From CAWFLT01 sp963816795 (GTDB lineage Bacteria > Acidobacteriota > Vicinamibacteria > Vicinamibacterales > SCN-69-37): a stretch of DNA of 64,000 bases. Below, piece by piece: positions 8,536 to 19,629 of this stretch. Numbering within the stretch: position 1 is the stretch's first letter; each line of letters begins with the position of its first letter. The stretch spans positions 744,001-808,000 of the forward strand of contig CAWFLT010000014.1 in the NCBI GenBank assembly GCA_963816795.1. The letters are read 5' to 3'. Position numbers and translations under genes: made by a program. The notes under the pieces were generated by a model, which saw only the letters and a list, made by a program, of their open reading frames with translations, did no database searches and was not told the origin of the DNA.

Positions 8536-10689
8536 AGAATCCGACCCCAAGGCTGACGCCGAACGTCCGCGGCCGGCCCGGTTCGCCGACGAATCCTGAC
8601 GGCGCGAAGCCCGGGTAGGAGATCGCGAGCGGGATGTAGCGGGTATCGAAGGCGTTCTTCATCCAGAACTCGGCGAAAATCAGCTTGCCGCGGACGCCAG
8701 CCCGGAAGTTCGTCAACGCGTAGGCGTCCTGGCCTTGCGTGTTGGCGTCGTCATACTCGAAGGCGCCGCTCAGGGCGAGGTCGAGGCGGCCATATACGCG
8801 CCAGTCGGGATTGATCTCCCTCGAGAACTGCGCGCCGAACGCCGCCGTGTAGTCGGGCGTGAACTGGATCTTGTTGTCGGAGACGTCGACGTTGCTCGAG
8901 ACCGTGCCGCTCCCAAACCGCGCGCTGGTGGAGCCGACCGACGCGAACAGATCGACGTCGGCGTGCGGCCGCGCCACCACTTCGAACTCGACGCCGCGGC
9001 TGGTGGCGCTGCCGACGTTGGAGATGTAGAACGTGCCGGGAGGTGCGAACGGGAGCGGCAGGTTCAACTGCAGGTCATCCCAGTCGATGGAAAACACCGA
9101 TGCGGCCAGCGACACGCGACCGCTCGCCGCCGTCGCCTTGACCCCGCCCTCGACGAGCCACGCGTGTTCCTCGGCGTAGGCCTCACTGCCTGGAATGGCG
9201 ACCGCGTTGAACCCGCCCGCCTTGTAGCCGCGATTCACCGATCCGTACGCCGTCACTGCGGGGTTGAACCGGAACGACGCGCCAAACTGCGGGGAGACGT
9301 CGGTAAAGCTGCGGCTCTCCTGCACCGACGTCGGCGGCGCGAGCATCGGATCGAACGACGTCGAGATGTCCGCGTCCTTGCTTTCGTGGTCGACGCGCGC
9401 GCCGACGGAGAAGTCGAGCTTCTTGAACGACAGCGTGCCCTGCCCATAGACGCCGAAGCCGACGTCGTCGAGCGCCGCATCGGGACTGATGTTGGTGACG
9501 GGAAACGGCACGCCCGGCAGGACATTGGCGGAGAAGTTCTGCACGACGAATTGCTCGTAGCTCTGGCGTGAAGAGGAACACGCCCGGTCTGCCAGCGCAC
9601 CGACACCGCGTCCGACATCTTGTAGGGCGAGGCAGCCGCCGACGCCAGGCGGACTTCCTGGGTGAACTGGAAATCGTCTTCGGTGTTGTTGCGCGTCGCG
9701 ATCGGGAACGGCGAGTAGTCGAGGTCGGTGGAATCGAAGGTGTTCCACTTCACGAAGCCAGTCGTGCTCGAGAACGTGAACTTCTCGCTCTCGTGCCTCG
9801 CCAGAATGGTCGTCGAGAAGATGTCGCGATCGGTCTGCCCCTCGTAGTCGCGGGCGACTTCGAACGGATTCTGCCGGACCGCCGCGAGATCGTTCAACGC
9901 GTAGTCGCCGTCGCGCGCGCGTTCACCGGAGACGATGACCCGGGTCTCCCAGGCGGCCGACGGCTTCCAGAGCACCTGGCCCTTGGCGGCAAATGCCGAC
10001 CGCGTGTCGATGTCGTTGCCGGTGATGGTGTTGACCGTGAACCCGTCGCGCTCCGCAAAGCTCAACGAGAATCCGGCCGACGCCTTGCCTTCGGCGATCG
10101 GCCCCGAGGCGGCGGCGCGAAACTCTTTCTGACCGAAGTCGCCGAACGGCACCGACGCGACGCCGGTCCACTTCGTCATCGACGGCCGCGCCGTGGCCAG
10201 ACTGATCAGCCCGCCAAGCGCGTTACGTCCGAAGAGCGTGCTCTGTGGTCCGCGCACGAATTCAATCTGCGAGATATCGAGCAGGGCCGTGCTCGAGGAG
10301 TTGGCGTTCAGCTGCGGGACCCCGTCGAAGTACGTGGTCACGCCGGGATTCGAGGGCCCGGCGCCCAGGCCGCGGATCCTGGGATTGCTGAGCTTGCGCG
10401 CGGTGAACTCGGTGAACGACGTGTTCGGCGAGAAGGGCCCGGCCTCGCTGACGGTCGTGATGCCCGCGCGCTCGATGCCGTCGGCCGAGACGACGGTGAC
10501 ACTGACCGGCAGTGTCTTCGGGTCGGCGGGTTCCTTCTGCGCGGTGACGGTAATCGGCGGCAGCGTAATCGCCGGAACTGACTGGCCGGACTGAGCGGGC
10601 GTGGCCGTCGAGTGAGTGGTCTGCGCCGCGGCTGGGGATCCGGCAAGCGCGCTGATGACAAGCGCAGCGGTGACATGCGATGTGAGCAT
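8534..10689 (-). CDS. TonB-dependent outer-membrane receptor (one frame break)
   Basis: This is an outer-membrane beta-barrel receptor of about 718 residues for energised uptake of an iron complex or other large solute. A signal peptide ends near AGSPAAAQ. A likely TonB box, PPITVTAQK, lies near residue 45. It is followed by a plug domain with TTYFDGVPQ and EFVRGPQSTLFGRNALGG. The barrel follows and ends in FGVSLGVGF with the C-terminal Phe required for BAM-mediated assembly. There is one frame break near 9565-9580 inside the barrel. The protein resembles the siderophore/vitamin class of receptor and lacks the carboxypeptidase-like N-terminal domain of the two larger receptors in this window. 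No transport operon adjoins it, so the ligand is unknown. Confidence 0.85.
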
Positions 10690-10755
10690 CGCAGCGATTA
10701 TTAGCCGAACCGCGCAGGACGCGGCAAGGCGCCGCCCGGATCCGGGCGTTCGGCA

Positions 10756-11212
10756 CTACGACTGCGGTTTGTAGTACAGCACCAGCGAGGCTCCGACCGC
10801 AACGAGTAGCATGCCCACCCACAACAGCGGATTCGGCGTGACCTTGGGCGGATGGAGGTACATCGTGAACAGCGCATTGAAGACCGGGGCGCCGCCGAAC
10901 ACGAGCGGCATCACGTAGGTCGGCAGGCCGCCGGAACGGAACGCGTAGATGATGCAGACGGCGCCAAGCGCGCCGAGGCCGCCCGCCAGCGTCGCCTGCG
11001 TGAAGCCGCTGGCGTTCCATCCTTTCGCGCCGAGCTGCCCCTGCGTCGCCAGCGCGACGAGCGGCACGACGACCCCGACGAGCATGTAGGCGAGCCCGAC
11101 GCACAGCGAGCGCACGGAACGGGCTGCCCAGCTTCACCTGCCCGCCGTGCAGCACCGGACCGTACAAGCCCCACGACAGCGCCGCACCAACCGCAAAGAC
11201 GACCCAATGCAT
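10756..11212 (-). CDS. Small EamA/DMT-like membrane protein (frame break)
   Basis: This protein of about 150 residues has five predicted membrane segments: MHWVVFAVGAALSWGLYGP, CVGLAYMLVGVVVPLVAL, GALGAVCIIYAF, YVMPLVFGGAPVFNALF and LLWVGMLLVAVGASLVLYY. That is one half of a drug/metabolite transporter fold, so it probably acts as a dimer or is a single-domain member of that superfamily. A two-base insertion near 11108 separates residues 1-34 from the remainder; both parts are conserved in character. Substrate and direction are unknown. It lies alone between two TonB receptor genes on the same strand, with gaps of about 70 bases. Confidence 0.6.
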
Positions 11213-11284
11213 GCGACGAGTATACGGGGCTCGGCGAGTCGTTTTACGTACGTAGCGCGAGACCCGACGCTCTGAGGCCCGTCT

Positions 11285-14200
11285 TCAGAACGTGACGCGC
11301 AGACCGATCTGCGTCTGCCGGGACGACGTGACGGTGGTCCGGATCTGGCCGAACGACGGCAGCGGCGCTTCGCCATCGGCCGCGCCGGCGAAGACGACGA
11401 GCGCCGGCGGGCCGAAGTTGGCGCGATTCAGCAGATTGAACACTTCGACGCGCAGGTCGATGCGCGTGCGGCTGCCGATCTTGCTCCAGGCGAACTGCCG
11501 GCTGATCGACGACATCGACGGTCGCCAGGCCAGGTCCGATGAGCTCGTTGCGTCCGACGTTGCCGAACGTGCCGGCCTCCGGCAGGACGAACGCCGTCGG
11601 ATCGAGCCACTGTTCGGGCCGCCCGAGCACGGCATTCTCCGGCCCGCGGCCGGGCGCGTAGCTCGGCCGATCCGGCCCGGTGCCCGGGCCGAGCGACGGC
11701 GACCACTGCGAACGCGATCGATTCGCTCTGCAGGAAAGGCGTGAGCGGATTGCCGCTGCGCACCCGCACGATCCCCGACAGCCGCCACCCGTTGAAGACG
11801 CTGTCGGCCGTACCCGACGAGCGCAGTCGGCGCGCGGCAGATCCCAGACGAAGTTCAACGTCCAGTTGTGCGCGGCGTGGAAATCGGAGAGGCCCTTGTT
11901 GTAGTCCGGGAATGAACTCCGGCATCGCCGAGGTGGTGCCGGTCGTGTTGTCGGAGAAGAAGGTCGAGTTCTGGGTCGTGTCCTCCGCCCGCGACCAGGT
12001 GTAGGCCGACTGCATCTGCAGGCCACGGCTGCCAGCGCTTGCGCACGATCGACGATCAGCGCGCGGTACCACGAGTCGCCGTCGCTCGATCTTCACCTCG
12101 ATCGCCGAAAAGCTGCGTGTTCGGCCGCAGGCAGCCCCGCCGGATAGAACAGCGTGCCGTCCGCTCGCGTCGCCGGCGTCGGGACGTTCAGATCGGAATT
12201 GCGCCACAGGTGCCGGCCGCGCGATCCCGCGACGCCGATCGTCACGCCCCAGTCCGACCAGAACTCCTGCTGCACGCTGACGTTCCACATGTGCACGCGC
12301 GGGTACTGCGACGTCGTACTGAATCGGCCGGACCGAGATGCCGGTGTTGCGCTCGAACGGCGGCACGGGAAACGTCGGATTGGCAATGACCAGGCGCGGC
12401 GTCGCGGGCGGATTGGTGACCGTGACGATCAGGTTCTGCTGATTGTTGGTGTTGAAGTAGAGCCCGTAGCCGCCGCGCACCGACGTGCGGCCGTCGCCGC
12501 GCGGATCCCAGGCGGCGCCCGAGACGCGGCGACCAGGACGGCGCCCGGGTTCTCGTACAGCGGCCCGACGGTTGGCGCGGCCGCGCAGCAGATCCGGCAT
12601 GTTGATGTCGCGGTCCTCGCGATCGCGGGGCATCGTCGTGCCCTCGAGGCGCAAGACCGAGATTGAGCGTCAGCGCGCGGCGACACCGCGAAGTCGTCCT
12701 GGGCGTAGACGCCGTACAGCGTCCAGTCCCAGTGCCGCGTGAAGTCGCCCTGCGGCGTGAGGCCGATGAAACTTGCAGGAACGTTCCGGAGAAAGGTCGA
12801 GAGATTCGCGAACCGGTAGATGCCCAGGCTGAACGTCGGGTTGAGCTCGTCGTCGAGGTAGTGCTCGACGAGCGCGCCGGCCTTGAGCAGGTGGCGGCCG
12901 CGCGACTGCGCGACGTCGTACTGCCCGCTCACCACGTCCTGCCGCAGCCGCAGGTTCGCCGAGCTCTGCGGCCCGAAACGCGGCACGCCGCCGATGTCGA
13001 TCGCGCCCATGCTGTCGCGGCCAGGCACGAACACCGGCAGCGGCTGGCTCGTGTTGGCCTCGACGTTCTGGCCGATGCGCGTGCGGCTGTAGCCGACGCG
13101 CGCGGTGTGCACGGACTGGCCGAGCGCCTGGCGGTACTCGCCGGTCAGGAACTGATTGGCGCGAGATGAAGGCGCGCGGAAACTGCGGAAAGTCGGTCGG
13201 CAGCCGCTGATCGGTGTCGTCGAGCGTGTAGCGGACGAAGAACTGCGCGCCGCCCGGCCGCACGGCGTCGACCCGCGCCTGGAAGAAGTTCTGATCCAGC
13301 CGCTGATCGAACGGAAACGTGTAGCGCGCCAGTCCGCCGCCGAGGTTCTCGCCGTTGGCGCGCGGAAACTCGTCGAGGTACGGCCGCACGAGCGGGTCGA
13401 CGGTGACCGGTCCGGTCGGCAGCAGGCCCAGCCGCGCGTTGTCGTCCGGCACGGTGGTCACGATCGTGCGGCCAAGGTTCTCGCGCAGCGCCTCGTAGCC
13501 GACGAAGTAGAAGAGCCGATCGCGCCGAATCGGCCCGCCCAGCGGTCGCCGCCGAACTGGTTGCGCGTGAAGTCCGGCTTGTCGCCGACGTCGAAGTAGT
13601 TGCGCGCGTCGAGCGCGTCGTTGCGATGGAACTCGAAGACGCTGCCGTCGAGCGCGGTTGGTCCCGGATCGCGTGATGACGTTGATCTGGCCGCCGACGT
13701 TGCGGCCGAATTCCGCGCTGTAGGTGTTCGACTCGACGCGGAATTCGCGCACCGTCTCCATGCCGAGCGCCGTGCCGGCGGCGCTGCCCGGCCGGGCCGT
13801 TCGTGAAGTCGTTGAGCAGCGTGCCGTCGAGCAGGTAGACGTTCGCGCGCGGATCCTGCCCGTTGACGCTCATCGCCAGCCCGTGCGCGACGACCGATCC
13901 GTTGTCCCGATTCGGAAAGGGCGTCACCGCGGGCTGGAGCGACATCAGGTCCGTGTAGTTGCGCCCGTTGATCGGGATCTGCTCGATCGTCCGGCGGTCG
14001 ACGAGGTAGCTGAGCTCAGAACTTCGCGTATTCACCAGCGCCTGGGATCCCGTGACGGTCACCGCCTCGGCCGCGCCGACTTGCAACGTCAAGGTCAACG
14101 ACGCCTGTTCGGCCACACTCAGCCGAATGCCGGTACGGACGACGGTCCGAAATCCGGTGAGCTCGGCGCGGAATCCGTAGTCGCCGGCCGGCAGCCCGGC

Positions 14201-14414
14201 GAACGTGAATCGGCCTTGCACGTCGGACGTGGCCGTTCGCGCCAGCCCGGTCTCGGTCTGGGTCGCGGTCACCAGGACGCCAGGGAGCCGCGCCCCGGTC
14301 GCGTCGACCGTCTGGCCCGACAATCGTCGCCGACGTCTGGGCCCCGCCTACAGCTGGCCACAACACCGTCAGCAGAAGGCTCACGACAACGCGCCAACGA
14401 AACACCACGGTCAC
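11285..14414 (-). CDS. Oar-like TonB-dependent receptor with carboxypeptidase-regulatory-like domain (many frame breaks)
   Basis: This large outer-membrane protein has about 1040 residues. The start at 14414 gives a signal peptide with the core VVVSLLLTVLWPAVGGAQ. A carboxypeptidase-regulatory-like domain follows (about residues 30-115, GVLVTATQTETGLARTATS and FTFAGLPAGDYGFRAEL). The plug carries QIPINGRNYTDLMSLQPAV and VYLLDGTLLNDFTNG. The barrel ends in QTQIGLRVTF with the terminal Phe. This class (Oar, SusC-distant) is abundant in Acidobacteria and is thought to import large ligands or support surface export. At least eight frame breaks lie between 11.4 and 14.3 kb, each with recognisable barrel sequence on either side. 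Either the consensus is poor or the gene is decaying; its large number of breaks makes it the weakest case for a pure sequencing error. Confidence 0.75.
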
Positions 14415-14575
14415 TCCTCTGTCCTATCCCGATGTCTTTTGAGGACTGCTTCCGCCAGCCCAGGCGACGTCCAGATTCGGGCATTTGCCGTAACTCGCGT
14501 ACACCCCGAGAGAAACAAGGGCCAGGTCCTTGCAGTATATCGTCGTGGGAGGAGTGGCTCGGATGAACAGACACG

Positions 14576-15935
14576 ATGGGTGACACGCACGCAACTGGCC
14601 TGGCGGAACCGGAAGTCGGGAGCTACTTCGTCGCCAATTACCCGCCCTTCTCGGTGTGGACGCAGGACGCCGTGGCCCGGGAGGCGGTGCCCGCGTTCCA
14701 GTCGCACCCTCAGCCGGGCGTGCCGCTTGGCCTGTACCTGCACATCCCCTTCTGCCGGAAGCGCTGCCATTTCTGTTACTTCCGGGTCTATACGAACAAG
14801 AACGCTCAGCAGGTCGAACAGTACCTGGACTGGCTGAGCCGCGAGTGGGAGCTCGTGGCCGCGAGCCGGGCGCTTGCCGGCCGGTCGCTCGACTTCGTGT
14901 ACTTTGGCGGCGGCACGCCGTCGTTCCTCTCGACAAAACAGCTCGAGGGCCTCGTCGGTCGGCTCACCGCGGTGGCCCCGTGGTCATCGGCCAGCGAAAT
15001 CACCTTCGAGTGCGAACCTGGCACGCTGAGCGGTCAGAAGCTCGATGTCATTCGCGCGGCCGGCGTCACGCGCCTGAGTCTCGGGGTCGAGAACTTCGAC
15101 GATGGCCTGCTCGAGCTGAACGGGCGCGCTCATCGCTCGCCCGAGATCGGCCGCGCCTACGACCAGGCGCGCGCGCTCGGCTTCCCGCAGATCAACATCG
15201 ATCTGATTGCCGGCATGCTCGGCGAGTCGGACGCCAACTGGCAGCGGTGCATCGCCCGCACGATCGAGCTCGCGCCAGACAGCGTGACCATCTACCCGAT
15301 GGAGCTGCCGTTCAACACGACGATCAGCGCCGACATCCTGAAACACACCGGACAGTTCAGCCAGCAGGTCGCGACGTGGGACACCCGCCGGCGTTGGGTC
15401 CGCGAGGCGTTCGATGCGCTCGAAGAGGCCGGCTACTCCATTGGCAGCGCCTACACGGCGGTCAAGGATCCCGCGCGCACGCGCTTCCTGTACCGCGATC
15501 GGCTCTGGGAAGGCGCCGATCTGGTCGGCCTCGGCGTGGCGTCGTTCGGCCACGTCAACGGCGTGCACGTGCAGAACGCCGATACCTGGGAAGCGTACGG
15601 CGCCGCGATCGACCGCGGCGAGATGCCGCTCGGCCGGGCCTATCGTCCGACCGACGACGAGCGGCTGATCCGCGAGGTGATTCTCCAGCTCAAGCGCGGA
15701 TCGATTCAGCCGGGCTACTTCGCCGCGAAGTTCGGCGTGGATGTCCGCGAGCGCTTCGCGGACGCCTGGAAGTCGCTGACCGACGACGGCTACCTGGAGC
15801 GCCGCGCCGGCGCCTCGGTCGTCGAAGGCGCCGACGGCGACCGGATCTCGCTCCGGCGCGAGGGCCTGCTCGCGCGTCGACTCGCTGCTCCAGCGCTTCT
15901 TCCTGCCTCACCATCGGGGAGTCAGGTATACGTAG
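14576..15935 (+). CDS. HemN/HemW-like radical SAM protein (coproporphyrinogen III oxidase family)
   Basis: This cytoplasmic radical SAM enzyme has about 450 residues. The 4Fe-4S motif CRKRCHFC (C-x3-C-x2-C) lies near residue 59 and is preceded by LYLHIPF. It is followed by the glycine-rich SAM motif YFGGGTPSFLS, then ECEPGTLSG and RLSLGVENFDDGLLELNGR. The C-terminal HemN-like domain has GVASFGHVNG. It resembles HemN, HemW and HutW but sits in a same-strand cluster with a flavoenzyme and a thioesterase rather than with haem genes. A one-base shift near 15870 gives the probable true end (LLQRFFLPHH, stop at 15933-15935). A good ribosome site (GGGAGGAG, 14547-14554) fits ATG 14563 better. That ATG opens a six-codon ORF overlapping ATG 14576, so the start may contain a miscalled base. 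Reaction unknown. Confidence 0.75.
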
Positions 15936-15983
15936 AACTGATCGCGGCTCGCAACTCCGAGAGGCGTACGAAGTGCGATAGCT

Positions 15984-17236
15984 TTGTCCAGCGACACTTA
16001 CGATGTCATCGTGATCGGCGGCGGGCCGGGTGGCTCGACCGCCGGGGCGCTGCTTGCCGAGTACGGCCATCGTGTGCTGCTCCTCGATCGCGAGACGATG
16101 CCGCGCTATCACATCGGCGAATCGCTGATTCCGTACACGTGGTTCACGCTGAATCGCCTCGGTGTGGTGGACTGGCTGCGCGAGTCGGCGTGTCCGAAGA
16201 AGTACAGCGTGCAGTTCGTCTCGATCACGGGCAAGGTGTCGCAGCCGTTCTATTTCTTTCAGACCATCGAACACGAGTGTTCGCAGACGTGGCAGGTCTG
16301 GCGCGCGGAGTTCGACGCGATGCTGCTCGACAACGCGCGCAAGAAGGGCGTCGAAGTGCAGCAGGGCGTCACCGTCCGCGACGTCCTGATGGAGGGATCG
16401 CGGGTCGTCGGCGTGCGCGCCGACGTCAAGGACGGCCAGAAGGGCCGCGAGATTCGCGCCAAGGTGGTGGTGGACGCCACGGGTCGCGATTCGCTGCTCT
16501 CGCGGAAGTTTCAGTGGAAGGATCGCGATGCCGATCTCAACAAGATTGCGGTCTGGAGCTACTACGAAGGCGCGTTGCGCGATCCGGGGCTGGATGAGGG
16601 CGCGACGACCGTGGCCTACGTGCCGCAGAAGGGTTGGTTCTGGTACATCCCGCTCCACTCCAACATCGTCAGCGTCGGCGTGGTCGGGCGAGCCGGGGTA
16701 TCTCTATCGGGACACTCGCGATCCCGACGCGATCTTCCATCGAGAAGCGCAGGCGTGCACCTGGATTCGCGATCACATCAGCGTCGGCCGGCAGGCCGGG
16801 CCAGTCCGCGTCACGGGCGAGTACTCCTATCACTCGCAACGCATCGGCGGCGACGGCTTCTGCCTGGTGGGCGATGCTTTTGCGTTCCTCGATCCGCTGT
16901 TCTCCACCGGCGTGTTCCTGGCGTTGAAGAGCGGCGAGATGAGCGCCGACGCCATCCACGCCGGGCTCGCCACCGGCCAGGTGACGGCCGCGCACTTCGA
17001 CGAGTACTACGCCCGGCAGCGGCGCGCCGTCATGAGCTTCCGCCAGCTCGTGCGCGCGTTCTACGACCTCTCGTTCAGCTTTCGCGAGTTCCTGCAGGTC
17101 TACCCGAACTTGCACGCCCTCATCGTCGACACGCTCGTCGGCAACGTCTTCACCGACCTGACGCCGCTCTTCGACGCGCTCGCCGAGTACAAGCAAGCGC
17201 GGCACGACGGCGGAGATCGACGTCGCCACGGCGTGA
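15984..17236 (+). CDS. FAD-dependent oxidoreductase of the halogenase superfamily (GWxWxIP flavoenzyme)
   Basis: This flavoprotein has about 417 residues. The FAD-binding GGGPGG lies at residues 12-17, HIGESLIP at 43-50 and VVDATGRDS near 163-170. The signature GWFWYIP at 217-223 is an exact GWxWxIP, the motif that marks flavin-dependent halogenases. A Lys pair at 72-73 falls where halogenases carry the lysine that channels hypohalous acid. The C-terminal part has DAFAFLDPLFSTGV, as in the phenol/acyl-carrier halogenase branch. Many proteins with this signature have never been shown to halogenate. One extra C near 16690 shifts the frame; a second break near 17220 hides the end EIDVATA, whose stop overlaps the thioesterase start. 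Start taken at TTG 15984; the preceding ATA could be a miscalled ATG. Confidence 0.7.
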
Positions 17237-17675
17237 CCGTGCCGATCAGCGAGCATCGCTACCACCGGCGGGTACACTTTGCCGAGACCGACTGGCCGGC
17301 GTCGTCCATTTCAGCCAGTTCCTCCGGTACATGGAGGAAGCCGAGCATGCGCTCTGGCGCGCGGCCGGGCTGTCGATTGTGCCGCCGGGTTCCAATCTCG
17401 GCTTTCCGCGCGTCGCCGCGTCGATCGAATTCCACGCGCCGCTCCACTTCGAAGACGAGTTCGAGGTCCACATCAGGATTGCCGCCATCTCCAGGCGGTC
17501 GATTCGCTACGAGTCGACGATCACGCGCGGAGACACGCGCATCGCTTCAGGGACCATCACCGCCGTCTGCGTGACGAACTCCCCGCCGCCGATGCGCGCG
17601 ACCGACCTGCCTGAGGACATCGTCAGCCGCTTCGCGGTGTCCGACGACACGGACGGTGGACGCCAACTTCCTTAA
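17233..17675 (+). CDS. 4HBT-type hotdog-fold acyl-CoA thioesterase
   Basis: This is a hotdog-fold protein of about 147 residues, the normal size for a 4-hydroxybenzoyl-CoA thioesterase-like enzyme. It reads HRYHRRVHFAETD, then GVVHFSQFLRYMEEAEHAL. The Asp of the AETD motif and the Glu of YMEEAEH occupy the usual active-site positions of the YbgC/4HBT class. A GTG at 17233 (or 17239) overlaps the stop of the flavoenzyme, which suggests translational coupling. One base is missing near 17295, so the two halves read in different frames. Its presence suggests that the cluster's product passes through a CoA or carrier-protein thioester. Substrate unknown. Confidence 0.7.
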
Positions 17676-17676
17676 C

Positions 17677-17770
17677 TGCTCGCGGGGCCCCACCCCCGCT
17701 CGCTGGCGCTCAGCGCCGCTCCTGGTCGTCGCGGGCTTCGCGGTGCCCCAAATCTTCCAATCTCCATATA
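17677..17770. repeat. GC-rich palindromic element related to the 70-bp repeat family
   Basis: Between the thioesterase stop and the MFS start lies CGCGGGGCCCCACCCCCGC with a following GCTGGCGCTCAGCGCC palindrome. In reverse orientation this matches the GGGGGTGGGGCCCCGCG core of the three 70-bp units at 60999-61209. It may act as a terminator or mRNA-stabilising hairpin separating the thioesterase from the MFS gene. Confidence 0.55.
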
Positions 17771-17780
17771 ATCCAGCCCC

Positions 17781-19098
17781 ATGGCCCAACGTCTGACGCC
17801 GGTGCAGTGGTTGATTTGCGGCATCGCTGCCCTTGGCTTCGCGTTCGACATCTACGAACTGCTGATGCTTCCGCTCATCGTGGCGCCCGGCGCTGCGCGA
17901 ACTGGTGAACGCGCAGCCCGGAACCGCGGCTTACAACCACTGGGTCGGCCTGCTGTTCTGGATTCCCGCCGTCGCCGGCGGGATCTTCGGGCTGTTGGGC
18001 GGTTACTTGACCGACCGGCTGGGACGCCGGCGCGTCCTGGTCTGGAGCATCCTGCTCTACGCCTTCTCGGCGTTCGCTGCCGGCTTCAGCACCAACATCT
18101 GGATGTTCATCTTCTTCCGGTGCACGACGTTCATCGGCGTCTGTGTCGAGTTTGTCGCGGCGGTCGCCTGGCTGGCGGAGCTGTTCCCGGACCACAAACA
18201 GCGAGAGCGCGTCCTCGGCTACACGCAGGCGTTCTCGTCAATTGGTGGCGTGATGGTCACGGCAGCCAACGCGTGGATCCTGGCGCACAGCACCTCGCTG
18301 CCGGCAATCTATGGCGGCCACGAGGCCTGGCGGTACACGCTGATGTCGGGCATCGTCCCGGCCCTTCCGCTCATCATCATCCGGCCGTTCCTGCCCGAGT
18401 CGCCCGCCTGGCAGGCGAAGCGCGCCGCTGGAACGCTCAAGCGTCCGAGCCTCGCCGCGATCTTCAGCCCGGAGCTCAAGCGCACGACCATCGTGACGAC
18501 GATCATGTTCGCACTGGCGTACGGCGCCGCGTTTGGCGCCATCCAGCAGATGCCGCGGATCGTTCCCGGTCTCGCCGAACTGGCGACCCAGCCTCGCCCT
18601 GTGCAGCTTCAGGCGGCCACGGCCGTTCAGTGGTGGCAGGAAATCGGCGGTCTGGTCGGCCGGTTCGGCTTCGCCTTCATCGTGCTCGCCATCGTCAGCC
18701 GCCGGAGCTTGCTGCGGATATTCCAGGTTCCGGGCCTCTTGGTGGTGCCGCTCGTGTTCTGGTTCGCACCATCGAGCGATGTCGAAACGGTCAAGGTCGG
18801 GATGTTCTTCGCCGGCCTGTTTACCGTCGCTCAGTTCAGCTTCTGGGGCAACTACCTGCCGCGGATGTACCCCACCCATCTGCGCGGGACCGGAGAGAGT
18901 TTCGCGGCCAACGTCGGCGGCCGCATGATCGGCACGTCGTTCGCGTTCGTGACGACGACGATGACGTCGTACATGCCGGGCCCACCGCACGTTCAGCTTG
19001 CGACCGCCGCGTCGATCGTCGCGGCGATTGTCTACCTTGGCGGTGTGGGCATGAGCTTCGTCCTGCCAGAGCCGAAGAGCGAGCAGCTGCCGGAGTAG
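17781..19098 (+). CDS. MFS transporter (one frame break)
   Basis: This inner-membrane secondary carrier has about 439 residues and roughly twelve hydrophobic segments. The loop 2-3 motif is GGYLTDRLGRRRVL. It begins MAQRLTPVQWLICGIAALGF, followed by FDIYELLMLPLIVAPAL once one extra G near 17893 is removed. The last segment is AAIVYLGGVGMSFVLPE. The architecture resembles sugar/organic-acid porters (metabolite:H+ symporter branch). It follows the radical SAM, flavoenzyme and thioesterase genes on the same strand after a 105-base gap with a palindrome, so it could export or import that pathway's compound, but co-transcription is uncertain. The next gene starts 13 bases after its stop. Confidence 0.8.
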
Positions 19099-19111
19099 GA
19101 CCGTCGACGCC

Positions 19112-19627
19112 ATGATCAAACTCGCCTTCGGCATCCTCATCGTCTCCGCTGTCGCGACACTCGGCGACTACATCTGGTACGAGGTCGGCGTTCGGCACCG
19201 GATGGTTGCCGGCATCGTTCATGGCGCGCTGCAGTTGATGGCAGTAGGCGGCGTGCTCGGCTGGGCCGCGGGCCGGATGGCGCCCGGCCTTGCCGTAGGC
19301 ATCGGCGCCGGCGTGCTCGGCGCGCTGTCTTACTACGCGATGGCGCCGGCGATGGGCTATCCGGCGATGTTCATCTCGTGGATGGTGGTCTGGATGCTGC
19401 TGGCGGTTGGAGAAGGCTTCCTGCTCCAGTCCGCGCGCCGGCCCTGGCTCAACATGCTGGCCCGCGGCGCGATCGCGGCCGTCATCAGCGGCGTCGCGTT
19501 CTACGCGATCTCAGGAACCGTGTGGGGGCCACCGCCGGCGGGCGGGCGCAACTACGTCAAACATTTCGCCGCCTGGCTGGTGGCGTGGGCGCCGGGTATT
19601 CTCGCGATCGGCTGGCCCAAGCGGTAG
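19112..19627 (+). CDS. Small multi-pass membrane protein of unknown function
   Basis: This protein of 171 residues has about five hydrophobic segments, starting with LAFGILIVSAVATLGDYIWY and ending with AAWLVAWAPGILAIGWPKR. I do not recognise a named family. Glycine and alanine are frequent within the membrane segments (AAGRMAPGLAVGIGAGVLGA). It starts 13 bases after the MFS stop on the same strand and is intact, so it is probably in the MFS operon and could be an accessory membrane protein. No catalytic motif is seen. Confidence 0.6.
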   Translation: MIKLAFGILIVSAVATLGDYIWYEVGVRHRMVAGIVHGALQLMAVGGVLGWAAGRMAPGLAVGIGAGVLGALSYYAMAPAMGYPAMFISWMVVWMLLAVGEGFLLQSARRPWLNMLARGAIAAVISGVAFYAISGTVWGPPPAGGRNYVKHFAAWLVAWAPGILAIGWPKR

Positions 19628-19629
19628 TT

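Noticed and set aside
14576..15935. Housekeeping haem biosynthesis gene hemW
   Set aside because: Motifs fit the HemN/HemW family in general, but the neighbours are a flavoenzyme and a thioesterase; there is not enough evidence to use the symbol.
15984..17236. Calling the flavoenzyme a tryptophan halogenase
   Set aside because: The GWxWxIP signature is present, but many proteins with it have no proven halogenase activity and no tryptophan-binding features can be read.
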